From Calditrichaceae bacterium (GTDB lineage: Bacteria; Calditrichota; Calditrichia; Calditrichales; Calditrichaceae): 32,147 nucleotides of DNA. Both the position numbers and the translations under genes were made by a program. Of the stretch, positions 25,893 to 32,147 are shown one piece after another. How positions within the stretch are numbered: position 1 is the first letter of the stretch; each line of letters starts with the position of its first letter. Location of the stretch: NCBI GenBank assembly GCA_016928315.1, contig JAFGKZ010000176.1, forward strand, positions 1 through 32,147, in the 5' to 3' direction. The notes under the pieces were generated by a model. The model saw only the letters and a list, made by a program, of their open reading frames with translations. It was not told where the DNA came from and made no database searches.

Positions 25893-26951
25893 ATGAATAT
25901 CAAAAACTACAATCATTATGCCGGTATTATTCATGTGCATTCCACCTATAGTGATGGATCGCGCACGATTGAGGAAATCGCTGAGATTGCCAATGAATTG
26001 GATGATATCTGCTATGTATTGATTACGGATCATAATACCATGCAAGGAAAAACCGATGGATTGGAAGGATGGTACAATAATATTCTGATCGGCATTGGCT
26101 GCGAACTTAATGATCCGGAAGATTTAAACCACTATCTGGTTTTTGATGTTGACGCGGATGTCTGCAAAGTAGGCGATTCCTATAAGTATGTGGAAGAAGT
26201 TCATAACAGCGGGGGTTTTGGTATCATTGCTCATCCCGATGAAAACCGGTCGCATATTGCAAAATACCGTCCTTATCCCTGGAAAATATGGGGATCAGAA
26301 TTATTTGACGGGATCGAAATCTGGAATCATATGTCCGAATGGATGGAGGGATTAACGCATTTTAATAAATTCCGCAGGGTGCTGCATCCAAGAAGTTCTA
26401 TCATCATGCCTAAAAAGGAAACGCTGGAAAAATGGGACCGCATAAGCATAAAGAGGAAAGTGGTTGGCGTAGGCGGCGCGGATGCTCACGGCTATATTTA
26501 TAAAATTTTAGGATTAATTCCTTTGCGGGTATTCAGATATAAAATTTTATTTAAGACAATACGTACGCATATTTTAACACGAGATACGCTAAGCGGAGGA
26601 AATGATTATACAAATGATCTGCAGATTATCTATGCTGCTATCAAAAATGCTAATTGTTTTGTTTCGCATCATTATCTTGGGGATGCATCAAACTTTCGAT
26701 TTGAAGCGGATTCCGGAACAGATGCCGTGATTATGGGTGATTGTATCAAGCTGACGGACAAGATGGAATTAAACGTATATAATCCGCAGCCGGCCCAAAC
26801 GTACTTGATCCATAACGGTAATTATACAGAAACCAGATCAGGACAGGAAATTACATTTACAATCAATTCTGCCGGTGTTTATCGGGTAGAATCACATGTG
26901 GATAACCGGCCTTGGATATTATCCAATCATATTCGGGTTACGGAAACTTAA
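25893..26951 (+). CDS. PHP-domain metallophosphoesterase-like protein
   Basis: The PHP fold is shown by metal-binding blocks in order: HVHSTYSDG (H14, H16, D21), LITDHNT (D46, H47), GCELND (E71), IAHPDEN (H114) and GGADAHGY near residue 200. Such proteins hydrolyse phosphoesters, for example in nucleotides, sugars or tyrosine phosphate. The C-terminal 100 residues form a non-catalytic beta-rich region with FRFEADSGTDAVIMGD and YRVESHVDN, as seen in larger PHP proteins. The ATG at 25893 is chosen over a TTG at 25884. The protein has 352 residues and no signal peptide. Substrate unknown. The ftsY start lies 20 nt downstream. Confidence 0.85.
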   Translation: MNIKNYNHYAGIIHVHSTYSDGSRTIEEIAEIANELDDICYVLITDHNTMQGKTDGLEGWYNNILIGIGCELNDPEDLNHYLVFDVDADVCKVGDSYKYVEEVHNSGGFGIIAHPDENRSHIAKYRPYPWKIWGSELFDGIEIWNHMSEWMEGLTHFNKFRRVLHPRSSIIMPKKETLEKWDRISIKRKVVGVGGADAHGYIYKILGLIPLRVFRYKILFKTIRTHILTRDTLSGGNDYTNDLQIIYAAIKNANCFVSHHYLGDASNFRFEADSGTDAVIMGDCIKLTDKMELNVYNPQPAQTYLIHNGNYTETRSGQEITFTINSAGVYRVESHVDNRPWILSNHIRVTET

Positions 26952-26971
26952 ACCGACGGAGTTTTTACAGA

Positions 26972-27880
26972 ATGGCTTTTTTTAAATTAAAAGACGGGTT
27001 GAAGAAAACAAGAGAAGGCGTATTCTCAAAAGTAACGCGACTCATCACGGGTAAACGAAAAATAGACGAAGATTTTCTGGAAGAGCTGGAAGAAATTCTT
27101 ATTGCAGGGGATGTGGGCGTTGATGCAACCTTGAATGTGATAGATCATATTCGTGACCGCGTTAAAAAAGAGCGATATGAAACAACAGAAGAACTGGATC
27201 AACTAATAAAAAACGAAGTGAGTCGGTTGCTGGAAACTCCAAATTTTGAGGAACCGGATCAGAAACCAGCGGTTATTCTCGTTGTTGGCGTGAACGGTAC
27301 CGGTAAAACCACATCGATTGCAAAACTGGCATATAAATTAAAAGAACAGGGTAAATCCGTGCTGCTGGCTGCGGGAGATACTTTCCGTGCTGCGGCTATT
27401 GAACAGCTCTGTATCTGGAGTGAGCGGATTGGTTGCGATGTGATTAAGCATCAGCAAAATTCGGATCCGGCCGCGGTTGTATTTGATGCGGTATCAGCTG
27501 CGAAAGCAAGAAACAATGATTATCTGATTATAGATACAGCCGGACGTTTGCATACTAAATCCAATCTGATGACTGAGCTGGAGAAAATTGTCCGCGTTAT
27601 CCAACGGCAGATTCCCGAAGCCCCCCATGAGGTTATCCTCGTACTGGATGCCGGCAATGGTCAAAATGCGCTGAATCAGGCCAGAGAATTTGTCAAAGCC
27701 GCTAATGTAAACAGTATCTTTCTTACCAAGCTGGATGGAACGGCAAAAGGCGGCGTTGTTTTATCCATACGAAATGTGCTGGGAATACCTGTGAAATATA
27801 TCGGATTGGGAGAGAAAATGACCGATATGGAATATTTTAATCCAAAAGAATTTGTAGAAGGATTATTTACCAACGAATGA
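26972..27880 (+). CDS. ftsY: Signal recognition particle receptor FtsY
   Basis: FtsY docks ribosome-SRP complexes at the membrane for cotranslational insertion. The NG domain is complete: an N-domain helical bundle (about 1-95), then Walker [10 protein letters not shown] (106-114), DTFRAAA (136-142), DTAGR (188-192) and TKLDG (252-256), with the closing [12 protein letters not shown] block. The acidic A domain of E. coli FtsY is absent, as in many bacteria. An upstream in-frame start at 26912 would overlap the PHP gene; the ATG at 26972 is preferred because GACGGAG lies about 10 nt before it. Length is 302 residues. rimO overlaps its stop by 4 nt. Confidence 0.97.
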   Translation: MAFFKLKDGLKKTREGVFSKVTRLITGKRKIDEDFLEELEEILIAGDVGVDATLNVIDHIRDRVKKERYETTEELDQLIKNEVSRLLETPNFEEPDQKPAVILVVGVNGTGKTTSIAKLAYKLKEQGKSVLLAAGDTFRAAAIEQLCIWSERIGCDVIKHQQNSDPAAVVFDAVSAAKARNNDYLIIDTAGRLHTKSNLMTELEKIVRVIQRQIPEAPHEVILVLDAGNGQNALNQAREFVKAANVNSIFLTKLDGTAKGGVVLSIRNVLGIPVKYIGLGEKMTDMEYFNPKEFVEGLFTNE

Positions 27881-29181
27881 AAAAGATTCACATTACTACC
27901 CTTGGCTGCTCCAAAAATGTTGTCGATTCCGAAGTACTGACCGGGCAACTGGAAAGCAGACAATACGAAATAGTTGATAAACCACAGGATTCGGACGTTT
28001 TAATCATTAATACCTGTGGATTTATCGAAGAAGCCAAGAAAGAATCGATACAGGCAATTTTTGAAGCGCTGGCTTTAAAAAAAGAAGACCCCGCCAAAAA
28101 AGTATTTATTGCCGGCTGCCTTACACAGCGTTATAAGAAAGAGATCGAAAAGGAAATTCCAGAAGCCGACGCCATTTTTGGCACGGAAGATTACACTGCT
28201 ATCTTAAAAGCGCTGGGTGAGAAACATGCGGCAGTGGATAATTTGCACCGATTGAGAAAATTATCTACACCACGGCATAGTGCCTATTTAAAGATTTCTG
28301 AAGGCTGCAACCATAACTGCGCCTTCTGCGCTATCCCGGGTATTCGCGGAAAACATCGCAGCCGCACTATTGAAAGTCTGGTTGAAGAATCGAAGCTGTT
28401 AGCTGAACGTGGCGCCAAGGAATTAATACTTATTTCTCAGGATAGTTCTTACTATGGCAAAGATTTATATGGTAAACAAAGTATTGTTAAGCTTTTAGAT
28501 CACTTATGCAATATTCCTGAACTTGAATGGATTCGCGTACTATATTGGTATCCAACCAATTTTCCGGTTGATGTGCTGGATTTAATGGGTAACGGTAATA
28601 AGCTGGTACCGTATATTGATATGCCGATACAGCATATCAGTGAAAAAATGCTGCGATTAATGCGGCGCGGGGATACACGTGAATCCATTTTAAAATTATA
28701 TAACCTCATGCGCAATAAATTGCCGGATATCGCTCTGCGGACAACGCTTATTCTGGGACATCCCGGTGAGACGGAACGGGACTTTGATGAATTGCATCAA
28801 TTTATTAAGGATATTGAGTTTGATAGACTGGGCACATTCACTTATTCTGATGAGGATAATACCCCCGCTTTTTTATTACCGGATAAAGTTAATCCTGAAG
28901 TTGCCCGGGAAAGACAGTCTATCCTAATGGAGACGCAGCGGGATATTTCGTTACTGAAAAATAATTCATATATTGGCAAAACTTTTCAGACTTTAATTGA
29001 TAGTTTTGATGCCGATATGCATACCTATACAGGAAGAACCTTCCGGGATGCTCCTGAAATTGATAATGAAGTTGTTATAACCATAGACGAAAAGAATAAA
29101 ACTATCAAACCAGGGGATTTTGTAATGGTTCAGATAGAAGACGCCAGCGAATATGAACTTTATAGCAATTTTATTGTATGA
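27877..29181 (+). CDS. rimO: Ribosomal protein S12 methylthiotransferase RimO
   Basis: RimO is a radical SAM enzyme that adds a methylthio group to an aspartate of S12. The N-terminal UPF0004 domain has cluster-binding C11, C47 and C81. The radical SAM motif is CNHNCAFC with C144, C148 and C151. The C-terminal TRAM domain (about 370-434) ends in KPGDFVMVQIEDASEY. LGCSKNVVDSE at the N-terminus favours RimO over the tRNA-modifying relative MiaB. Length 434 residues is normal. The ATGA overlap with ftsY indicates coupling. A 105-nt gap follows, where a new promoter is plausible. Confidence 0.96.
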   Translation: MKKIHITTLGCSKNVVDSEVLTGQLESRQYEIVDKPQDSDVLIINTCGFIEEAKKESIQAIFEALALKKEDPAKKVFIAGCLTQRYKKEIEKEIPEADAIFGTEDYTAILKALGEKHAAVDNLHRLRKLSTPRHSAYLKISEGCNHNCAFCAIPGIRGKHRSRTIESLVEESKLLAERGAKELILISQDSSYYGKDLYGKQSIVKLLDHLCNIPELEWIRVLYWYPTNFPVDVLDLMGNGNKLVPYIDMPIQHISEKMLRLMRRGDTRESILKLYNLMRNKLPDIALRTTLILGHPGETERDFDELHQFIKDIEFDRLGTFTYSDEDNTPAFLLPDKVNPEVARERQSILMETQRDISLLKNNSYIGKTFQTLIDSFDADMHTYTGRTFRDAPEIDNEVVITIDEKNKTIKPGDFVMVQIEDASEYELYSNFIV

Positions 29182-29228
29182 TTTATTTTTTGTTGAAACA
29201 AGTATGGAAAGATAAGTTTTACTTTATC

Positions 29229-29256
29229 TTGACATAGACAGGATATTAATTATTTT
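29229..29256 (+). promoter_or_regulatory. Possible promoter for the GWxTD gene
   Basis: A perfect -35 hexamer TTGACA is followed, after 16 nt, by TATTTT, and a perfect TATAAT starts 5 nt later (29256-29261), which gives too long a spacing of 21. It lies in the gap between rimO and the GWxTD gene. The AT-rich context makes the -10 assignment uncertain. Confidence 0.35.
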
Positions 29257-29286
29257 ATAATAAATTACTTGCCAATGGATTTAAAC

Positions 29287-30573
29287 ATGAATTTTTTAAA
29301 GATTGTTATATGTTGTCTTTGTATAATTTTTTGTTTTGGTAATATCGTATCAGCACAGTATTATGAAGGTTCGGATAAAACCGGCATTGGATTACCGTAT
29401 TTTGATGTTGTTCTTCATAAACAATTTGATCCCAATATAAATGGATATGATATTCTTGTTCTTACGCAATTTGTCTATGATGATCTGACCTTTATCAAAA
29501 GTGATATGGCCGGCTATGATGCTTCATTTGAACTTCTGATTGCTGCTTATGATGAAAAAGAAAATGTCATCTTTAATCGAACAATTAATAAGAATATCAG
29601 TGTCAAAAGATTTGAGCTTACTAATGACCGTGATCAAAAGATTCTGATGAAAAATAGTATTCGTTTGGATCCGGGGAAGTTTACAATTTTAATAAAAGTA
29701 CTTGACCTTTCGACAAATGAAAGCGCTTCGAGAAGACTAAACTTAGAGCTTGCAACTTATCAGCAGGAGCCATTATATATTAGTGGAATATCATTCTTAC
29801 AAGATGTCCAATGGGATTCAAACATGCAGGTGGTTGATTTTAGTCCAACGATTGGTAATAATTTTACGGCTCGTGAGGGTTTCTTTTTTATTTATTTTGA
29901 TTTATATGTTAAAGATCTTTTACAGCCTGTTGATTTACGATATGTTTTATATGATAAGAAAAATCAAATTGAACTTGATACAACTATTTCGATCATAGTC
30001 AATAAAAATGTAACCTCGCATTATTATAAAATTGAAAAAAATGATTTGAAAATGAATAGATATTTGCTTGGGATTAACGCCCGGCAAGCAGAATTCATTG
30101 CAAAAGTAGAAAAGAATTTTTCATTCTTCTGGACTGAAGTACCCGGAACCAACGAAGATATTGATCTGGCATTTGAACAAATGCGTTATATTCTTCCGCA
30201 TGATTCAATTAAAAAATATGAGAATGCTGATCTGGAGGCGAAACAGGCTTATTTTAAACGATTCTGGAAAGAGCGCGATCCGAATCCTAAAACAACCAAG
30301 AACGAACTGCAAGATGAATATTTCCGGCGCATCAATTATGCTAATAGAAATTATACAGCCTTTGGTCAACAGGGCTGGCTTACAGACCGCGGTAGGATTC
30401 TTATTAAATTTGGTTTTCCTGATGATATTGAACGCCATCCGTTTGAAATGGGATCACAGCCGTATGAGATCTGGCGGTATTATGCATTGAGAAAAGCTTT
30501 TTTGTTCATTGATGCCACGGGTTTTGGCGATTACCGTTTGCACATGGATTCGCTGGATGAAGAATATCGATAG
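29287..30573 (+). CDS. GWxTD domain-containing secreted protein
   Basis: The protein has an N-terminal signal peptide (MNFLKIVICCLCIIFCFG, ending near SAQYY), a beta-rich central region (about 30-270), and a C-terminal GWxTD domain. The signature GWLTDRGRILIKFGFPDDIE begins at residue 363. The domain is frequent in Calditrichota, Ignavibacteria and Acidobacteria-type genomes; its function is unknown. The frame can start at 29269 (TTG) or 29275, but the ATG at 29287 puts the hydrophobic segment at the N-terminus, giving 428 residues. No clear Shine-Dalgarno is present. It converges with rpmB. Confidence 0.83.
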   Translation: MNFLKIVICCLCIIFCFGNIVSAQYYEGSDKTGIGLPYFDVVLHKQFDPNINGYDILVLTQFVYDDLTFIKSDMAGYDASFELLIAAYDEKENVIFNRTINKNISVKRFELTNDRDQKILMKNSIRLDPGKFTILIKVLDLSTNESASRRLNLELATYQQEPLYISGISFLQDVQWDSNMQVVDFSPTIGNNFTAREGFFFIYFDLYVKDLLQPVDLRYVLYDKKNQIELDTTISIIVNKNVTSHYYKIEKNDLKMNRYLLGINARQAEFIAKVEKNFSFFWTEVPGTNEDIDLAFEQMRYILPHDSIKKYENADLEAKQAYFKRFWKERDPNPKTTKNELQDEYFRRINYANRNYTAFGQQGWLTDRGRILIKFGFPDDIERHPFEMGSQPYEIWRYYALRKAFLFIDATGFGDYRLHMDSLDEEYR

Positions 30574-30599
30574 TGGGGTTATAATTAAAATTTCCGGAT

Positions 30600-30627
30600 A
30601 AAAAAAAGCTGGTCAAGTGCCAGCTTT
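30600..30627. terminator. Bidirectional-type terminator between the GWxTD gene and rpmB
   Basis: AAAGCTGG and CCAGCTTT form an 8-bp perfect stem with a 7-nt loop. On the - strand it is followed by eight T residues, an excellent terminator for rpmB. On the + strand there are only four T residues, so it may weakly terminate the GWxTD gene too. The stem includes the first base of the rpmB stop codon. Confidence 0.8.
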
Positions 30628-30824
30628 TATCGTATTGCAGGTTTCACAATTTTATTTGCCTGAATGCAGCTGGTACAGACGCGCATCCGTTTGACGCCTT
30701 CATCCGTCTGCACACGAATTTTTTGCAAATTGGGTAAAAAGCGCCGTTTGGTTTTATTGTGCGCATGGCTGACATTATTCCCAACCATGGGGCGTTTTCC
30801 GCACACTTCACAAACCATTGCCAT
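30627..30824 (-). CDS. rpmB: 50S ribosomal protein L28
   Basis: L28 is a small structural protein of the large subunit. The 65-residue sequence has the L28 pattern [20 protein letters not shown] followed by [10 protein letters not shown], and ends with [17 protein letters not shown]. Two cysteine pairs (C5, C8, C50, C53) show the zinc-binding form. AAGGAG on the - strand ends 9 nt before the ATG. rpmG (L33), its common partner, is not visible here. A candidate promoter lies about 40-70 nt upstream and a strong hairpin terminator follows. Confidence 0.97.
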   Translation of the reverse strand: MAMVCEVCGKRPMVGNNVSHAHNKTKRRFLPNLQKIRVQTDEGVKRMRVCTSCIQANKIVKPAIR

Positions 30825-30863
30825 TTTATGTCACTCCTTAAGAATTCAATATTTTAAAAAACA

Positions 30864-30894
30864 CAAATATATAGATATTTAATGGTTTATGCAA
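30864..30894 (-). promoter_or_regulatory. Candidate rpmB promoter
   Basis: Read on the - strand, TTGCAT (30889-30894) is followed after 17 nt by TATATTTG (30864-30871). This fits both a sigma70-like -35/-10 pair and the TAnnTTTG -7 element known from Bacteroidota. It lies about 40 nt before the rpmB start codon. Confidence 0.45.
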
Positions 30895-30961
30895 TATTAT
30901 GCCTAAAGATTTTCTTTTCAGGTAGAATTATATATAAAGATTTCCCAAATCCATACTCCAC

Positions 30962-31582
30962 TCATTTCAAAACCATCATTTTTTTGACCGAATGATATTT
31001 ACCGGCCTTTATTCTGTATACATATAATTCGCTGGCCAGTTTTGACGCATTAAAATGGACGTCATAATAACCGGCTTCCTGTACTTTATTAACAAGCGTT
31101 GCTACCTTCTGTCCGATGCTGTTATATATTTCCAGCGAAACCTTTGCCGTTTCGGGTAATTGGTAACGTATGGTTGTGACCGGATTGAAGGGATTGGGAA
31201 AATTCTGCTCCAGGGCAAATGTCTTCGGGGGCATAAAGTCAAGAATAATTTCTTTGTCCCAGGTATTTCCATATTCATCCTGAACTAAAAATTTAAGCGT
31301 GTCTCTTTGATTGACCGGCGCGGAACGAAGGATATCAAAGACAAATTTAGCGTCCAGTTCTTCGCCCATAGCTATGTTCTCAAGAACTTGTGATTGCTGA
31401 TTAAATTTAACGGCGTCACAATGCTTAATTACTTTTACACTAACCTGGCTAACATCCAGTGTCTGGGATTCATTAGCAACGGTCAGGATAATTTCATTAT
31501 CCAAAGTATTTGGGCTGACCTGGTAAATGTTTTGAGCGGAAAGAGCGCTGAATAATATCAAACATATTATTAAATATTTCAT
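30962..31582 (-). CDS. Short secreted protein with type IX secretion sorting domain
   Basis: A 206-residue protein with an N-terminal signal peptide (MKYLIICLILFSALSAQ), a single beta domain (about 18-115) and a C-terminal type IX sorting tail. The tail is recognised from FALEQNFPNPFNPVTTIRYQ and the later SLEIYNSIGQKVATL and YDVHFNASKLAS segments, ending VKKMMVLK. Such tails direct export through the type IX secretion system and attachment or release at the surface. Most cargo proteins are much larger. AGAGAGG stands before the ATG on the - strand. It lies downstream of a repeat protein with no such tail, with a palindromic element between. Function unknown. Confidence 0.85.
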   Translation of the reverse strand: MKYLIICLILFSALSAQNIYQVSPNTLDNEIILTVANESQTLDVSQVSVKVIKHCDAVKFNQQSQVLENIAMGEELDAKFVFDILRSAPVNQRDTLKFLVQDEYGNTWDKEIILDFMPPKTFALEQNFPNPFNPVTTIRYQLPETAKVSLEIYNSIGQKVATLVNKVQEAGYYDVHFNASKLASELYVYRIKAGKYHSVKKMMVLK

Positions 31583-31619
31583 GATTAGGCCTCTCTAATT
31601 TTGAGTGTTTTATTTCAAT

Positions 31620-31643
31620 GTTCTTTTCCTTGATGAAAAGAAC
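31620..31643. repeat. Small inverted repeat beside the long palindrome
   Basis: GTTCTTTTC and GAAAAGAAC form a perfect 9-bp stem around a CTTGAT loop. A second, overlapping dyad, CCTTGAT with ATCAAGG (31628-31655), links it to the edge of the long palindrome, so the two are probably parts of one element. Confidence 0.65.
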
Positions 31644-31653
31644 CAAAAATCAA

Positions 31654-31790
31654 GGCCTGTCTAAAATTTACTGGAAGACTTTCTTGAAATTTCTGAAAAA
31701 TAAAAACTCACTCGTTCCTCGCTCAAACAGTTTATTTTTCAAACAGAAATTTCTGCAAAAGCTTCCTTTTTCGTAAATTTCAGAAGGGCC
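31654..31790. repeat. Long imperfect palindromic intergenic element (about 137 bp)
   Basis: The left arm (31654-31708) and right arm (31729-31790) are inverted copies with small gaps. Outer segments start GGCC and share AAATTTAC; middle segments share GGAAG and CTTT; inner segments share AAATTTCTG and AAAAATAAA. A 20-nt centre, CACTCGTTCCTCGCTCAAAC, forms the loop. No coding sequence is present. The structure resembles REP/MITE-like intergenic repeats seen in several FCB-group genomes; similar sequences containing a CTTGATGAAAAGAACCAAAA-like lead-in are known to this annotator as common there, but copy number cannot be checked from one window. It could also act as a transcription terminator between the flanking genes. 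Confidence 0.7.
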
Positions 31791-31828
31791 AAAATAATTG
31801 ATTATTACGTATCATCTATTTAATATTT

Positions 31829-32147
31829 CTAATTATTATTTAGTTGGATATTTACAATAGGATCACTGGTAATATCTTGTTGCTTGTCCTGACTTGTTCC
31901 GGAAAATAAAGCCCGAAATGAATAGGATTTGGGTAATAATTCAATATTTGTACTTCCATTAACCGTTGTGCCGATGGTTCGCCAGCCGCCTGAATAATAG
32001 CGCGTTTCCGCGCCGTTTATTGGTTGACTATTTTGATCCGTCACATTGATAGTTGTTAAAACAGTTGAAAATACAACATTGGGATCAGCGCCGATGTCCT
32101 GCTGTTTGTCGTTGGAAGCAAAGGCATAACTCATACGGAAACTGTAA
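31829..32147 (-). CDS. Repeat-containing secreted surface protein, 5' part outside the window
   Basis: The frame is open to the window end on the - strand and stops at TAG here, so only the last 105 or so residues are visible; the ATG at 32134 is internal. Two copies of a unit are seen with a period of 74 residues: YSFR...DKQQDI..DP at positions 1-22 and 75-96. Between them lies NGAETRYYSGGWRTIGTT and IELLPKS. Such units occur in tandem in large extracellular proteins of Calditrichota and Ignavibacteria relatives and may form beta-sandwich adhesion modules. The visible C-terminus (IVNIQLNNN) lacks a type IX sorting tail. Function unknown. Confidence 0.75.
   Translation of the reverse strand, partial: YSFRMSYAFASNDKQQDIGADPNVVFSTVLTTINVTDQNSQPINGAETRYYSGGWRTIGTTVNGSTNIELLPKSYSFRALFSGTSQDKQQDITSDPIVNIQLNNN

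Noticed and set aside
29205-29235. AAGATAA ... TTATCTT inverted repeat after rimO as an intrinsic terminator
   Set aside because: The stem is all A/T apart from one G-C pair, and no T-tract follows (GACATAGACA), so it would not be stable or terminate.
31583-32147. A single gene split by the palindromic element into repeat protein and sorting-tail protein
   Set aside because: The downstream gene has its own complete signal peptide and ribosome binding site, so it is an independent gene; only the proximity is odd.
1-32147. CRISPR array, tRNA or rRNA genes, prophage or toxin-antitoxin pairs
   Set aside because: No regularly spaced repeats, cloverleaf-like sequences, integrase/transposase or small paired genes were seen, and nearly all the sequence is explained by the genes listed.

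Overview
The window is about 32 kb of compact bacterial chromosome, low to moderate in GC. Most genes lie on the + strand, with short spacings and several 4-nt ATGA overlaps. Three features point to the FCB superphylum and most closely to a Calditrichota/KSB1/Ignavibacteria-like bacterium: a C-terminal type IX secretion tail with an NFPNPFNP motif, a GWxTD-domain protein, and a protein built from extracellular repeats of about 74 residues. The phylum is inferred from these family signatures, not proven.

Region 1 (1-5260) is a tight cell-surface glycan operon. It holds a GT9 heptosyltransferase-like gene cut by the window start, two related CDP-glycerol glycerophosphotransferase-like (TagB/TagF) proteins, a LicD-family phosphotransferase, a PAPS-type sulfotransferase and a LicC-like cytidylyltransferase. 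Together they suggest a surface polymer carrying phospho-linked and possibly sulfated substituents. Next come an MsbA-like ABC exporter, a DUF3108 envelope protein and a Mn/Fe superoxide dismutase (5378-9059).

Region 2 (9195-18379) is the classical translation/RNA operon rimP-nusA-infB-ylxP-rbfA-truB-ribF-rpsO-pnp. It is preceded by a strong intrinsic-terminator hairpin that probably acts as a rimP-leader attenuator. It runs on through an M16 peptidase, an alanine dehydrogenase/PNT-like protein that lacks the expected catalytic residues, a NodB-type polysaccharide deacetylase and endonuclease IV (to 22425).

Region 3 (22426-24337) is dnaA on the - strand, meeting nfo tail to tail with no spacer. 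Upstream of dnaA is a 514-bp very AT-rich gap with one perfect and two one-mismatch DnaA boxes, making it a candidate oriC and dnaA control region.

Region 4 (24350-29181) is ridA, an internally duplicated DUF5683 membrane protein, a YfiM/DUF2279-like protein, a PHP-domain phosphoesterase, ftsY and rimO, closely packed on the + strand.

Region 5 (29229-32147) holds the GWxTD protein. Facing it on the - strand are rpmB (L28), a very short secreted protein with a type IX sorting tail, and the 3' end of a repeat-containing surface protein. The last two are separated by a hairpin plus a long imperfect palindrome of about 137 bp that looks like a mobile or REP-like intergenic element. No tRNA, rRNA, CRISPR array or transposase was seen.
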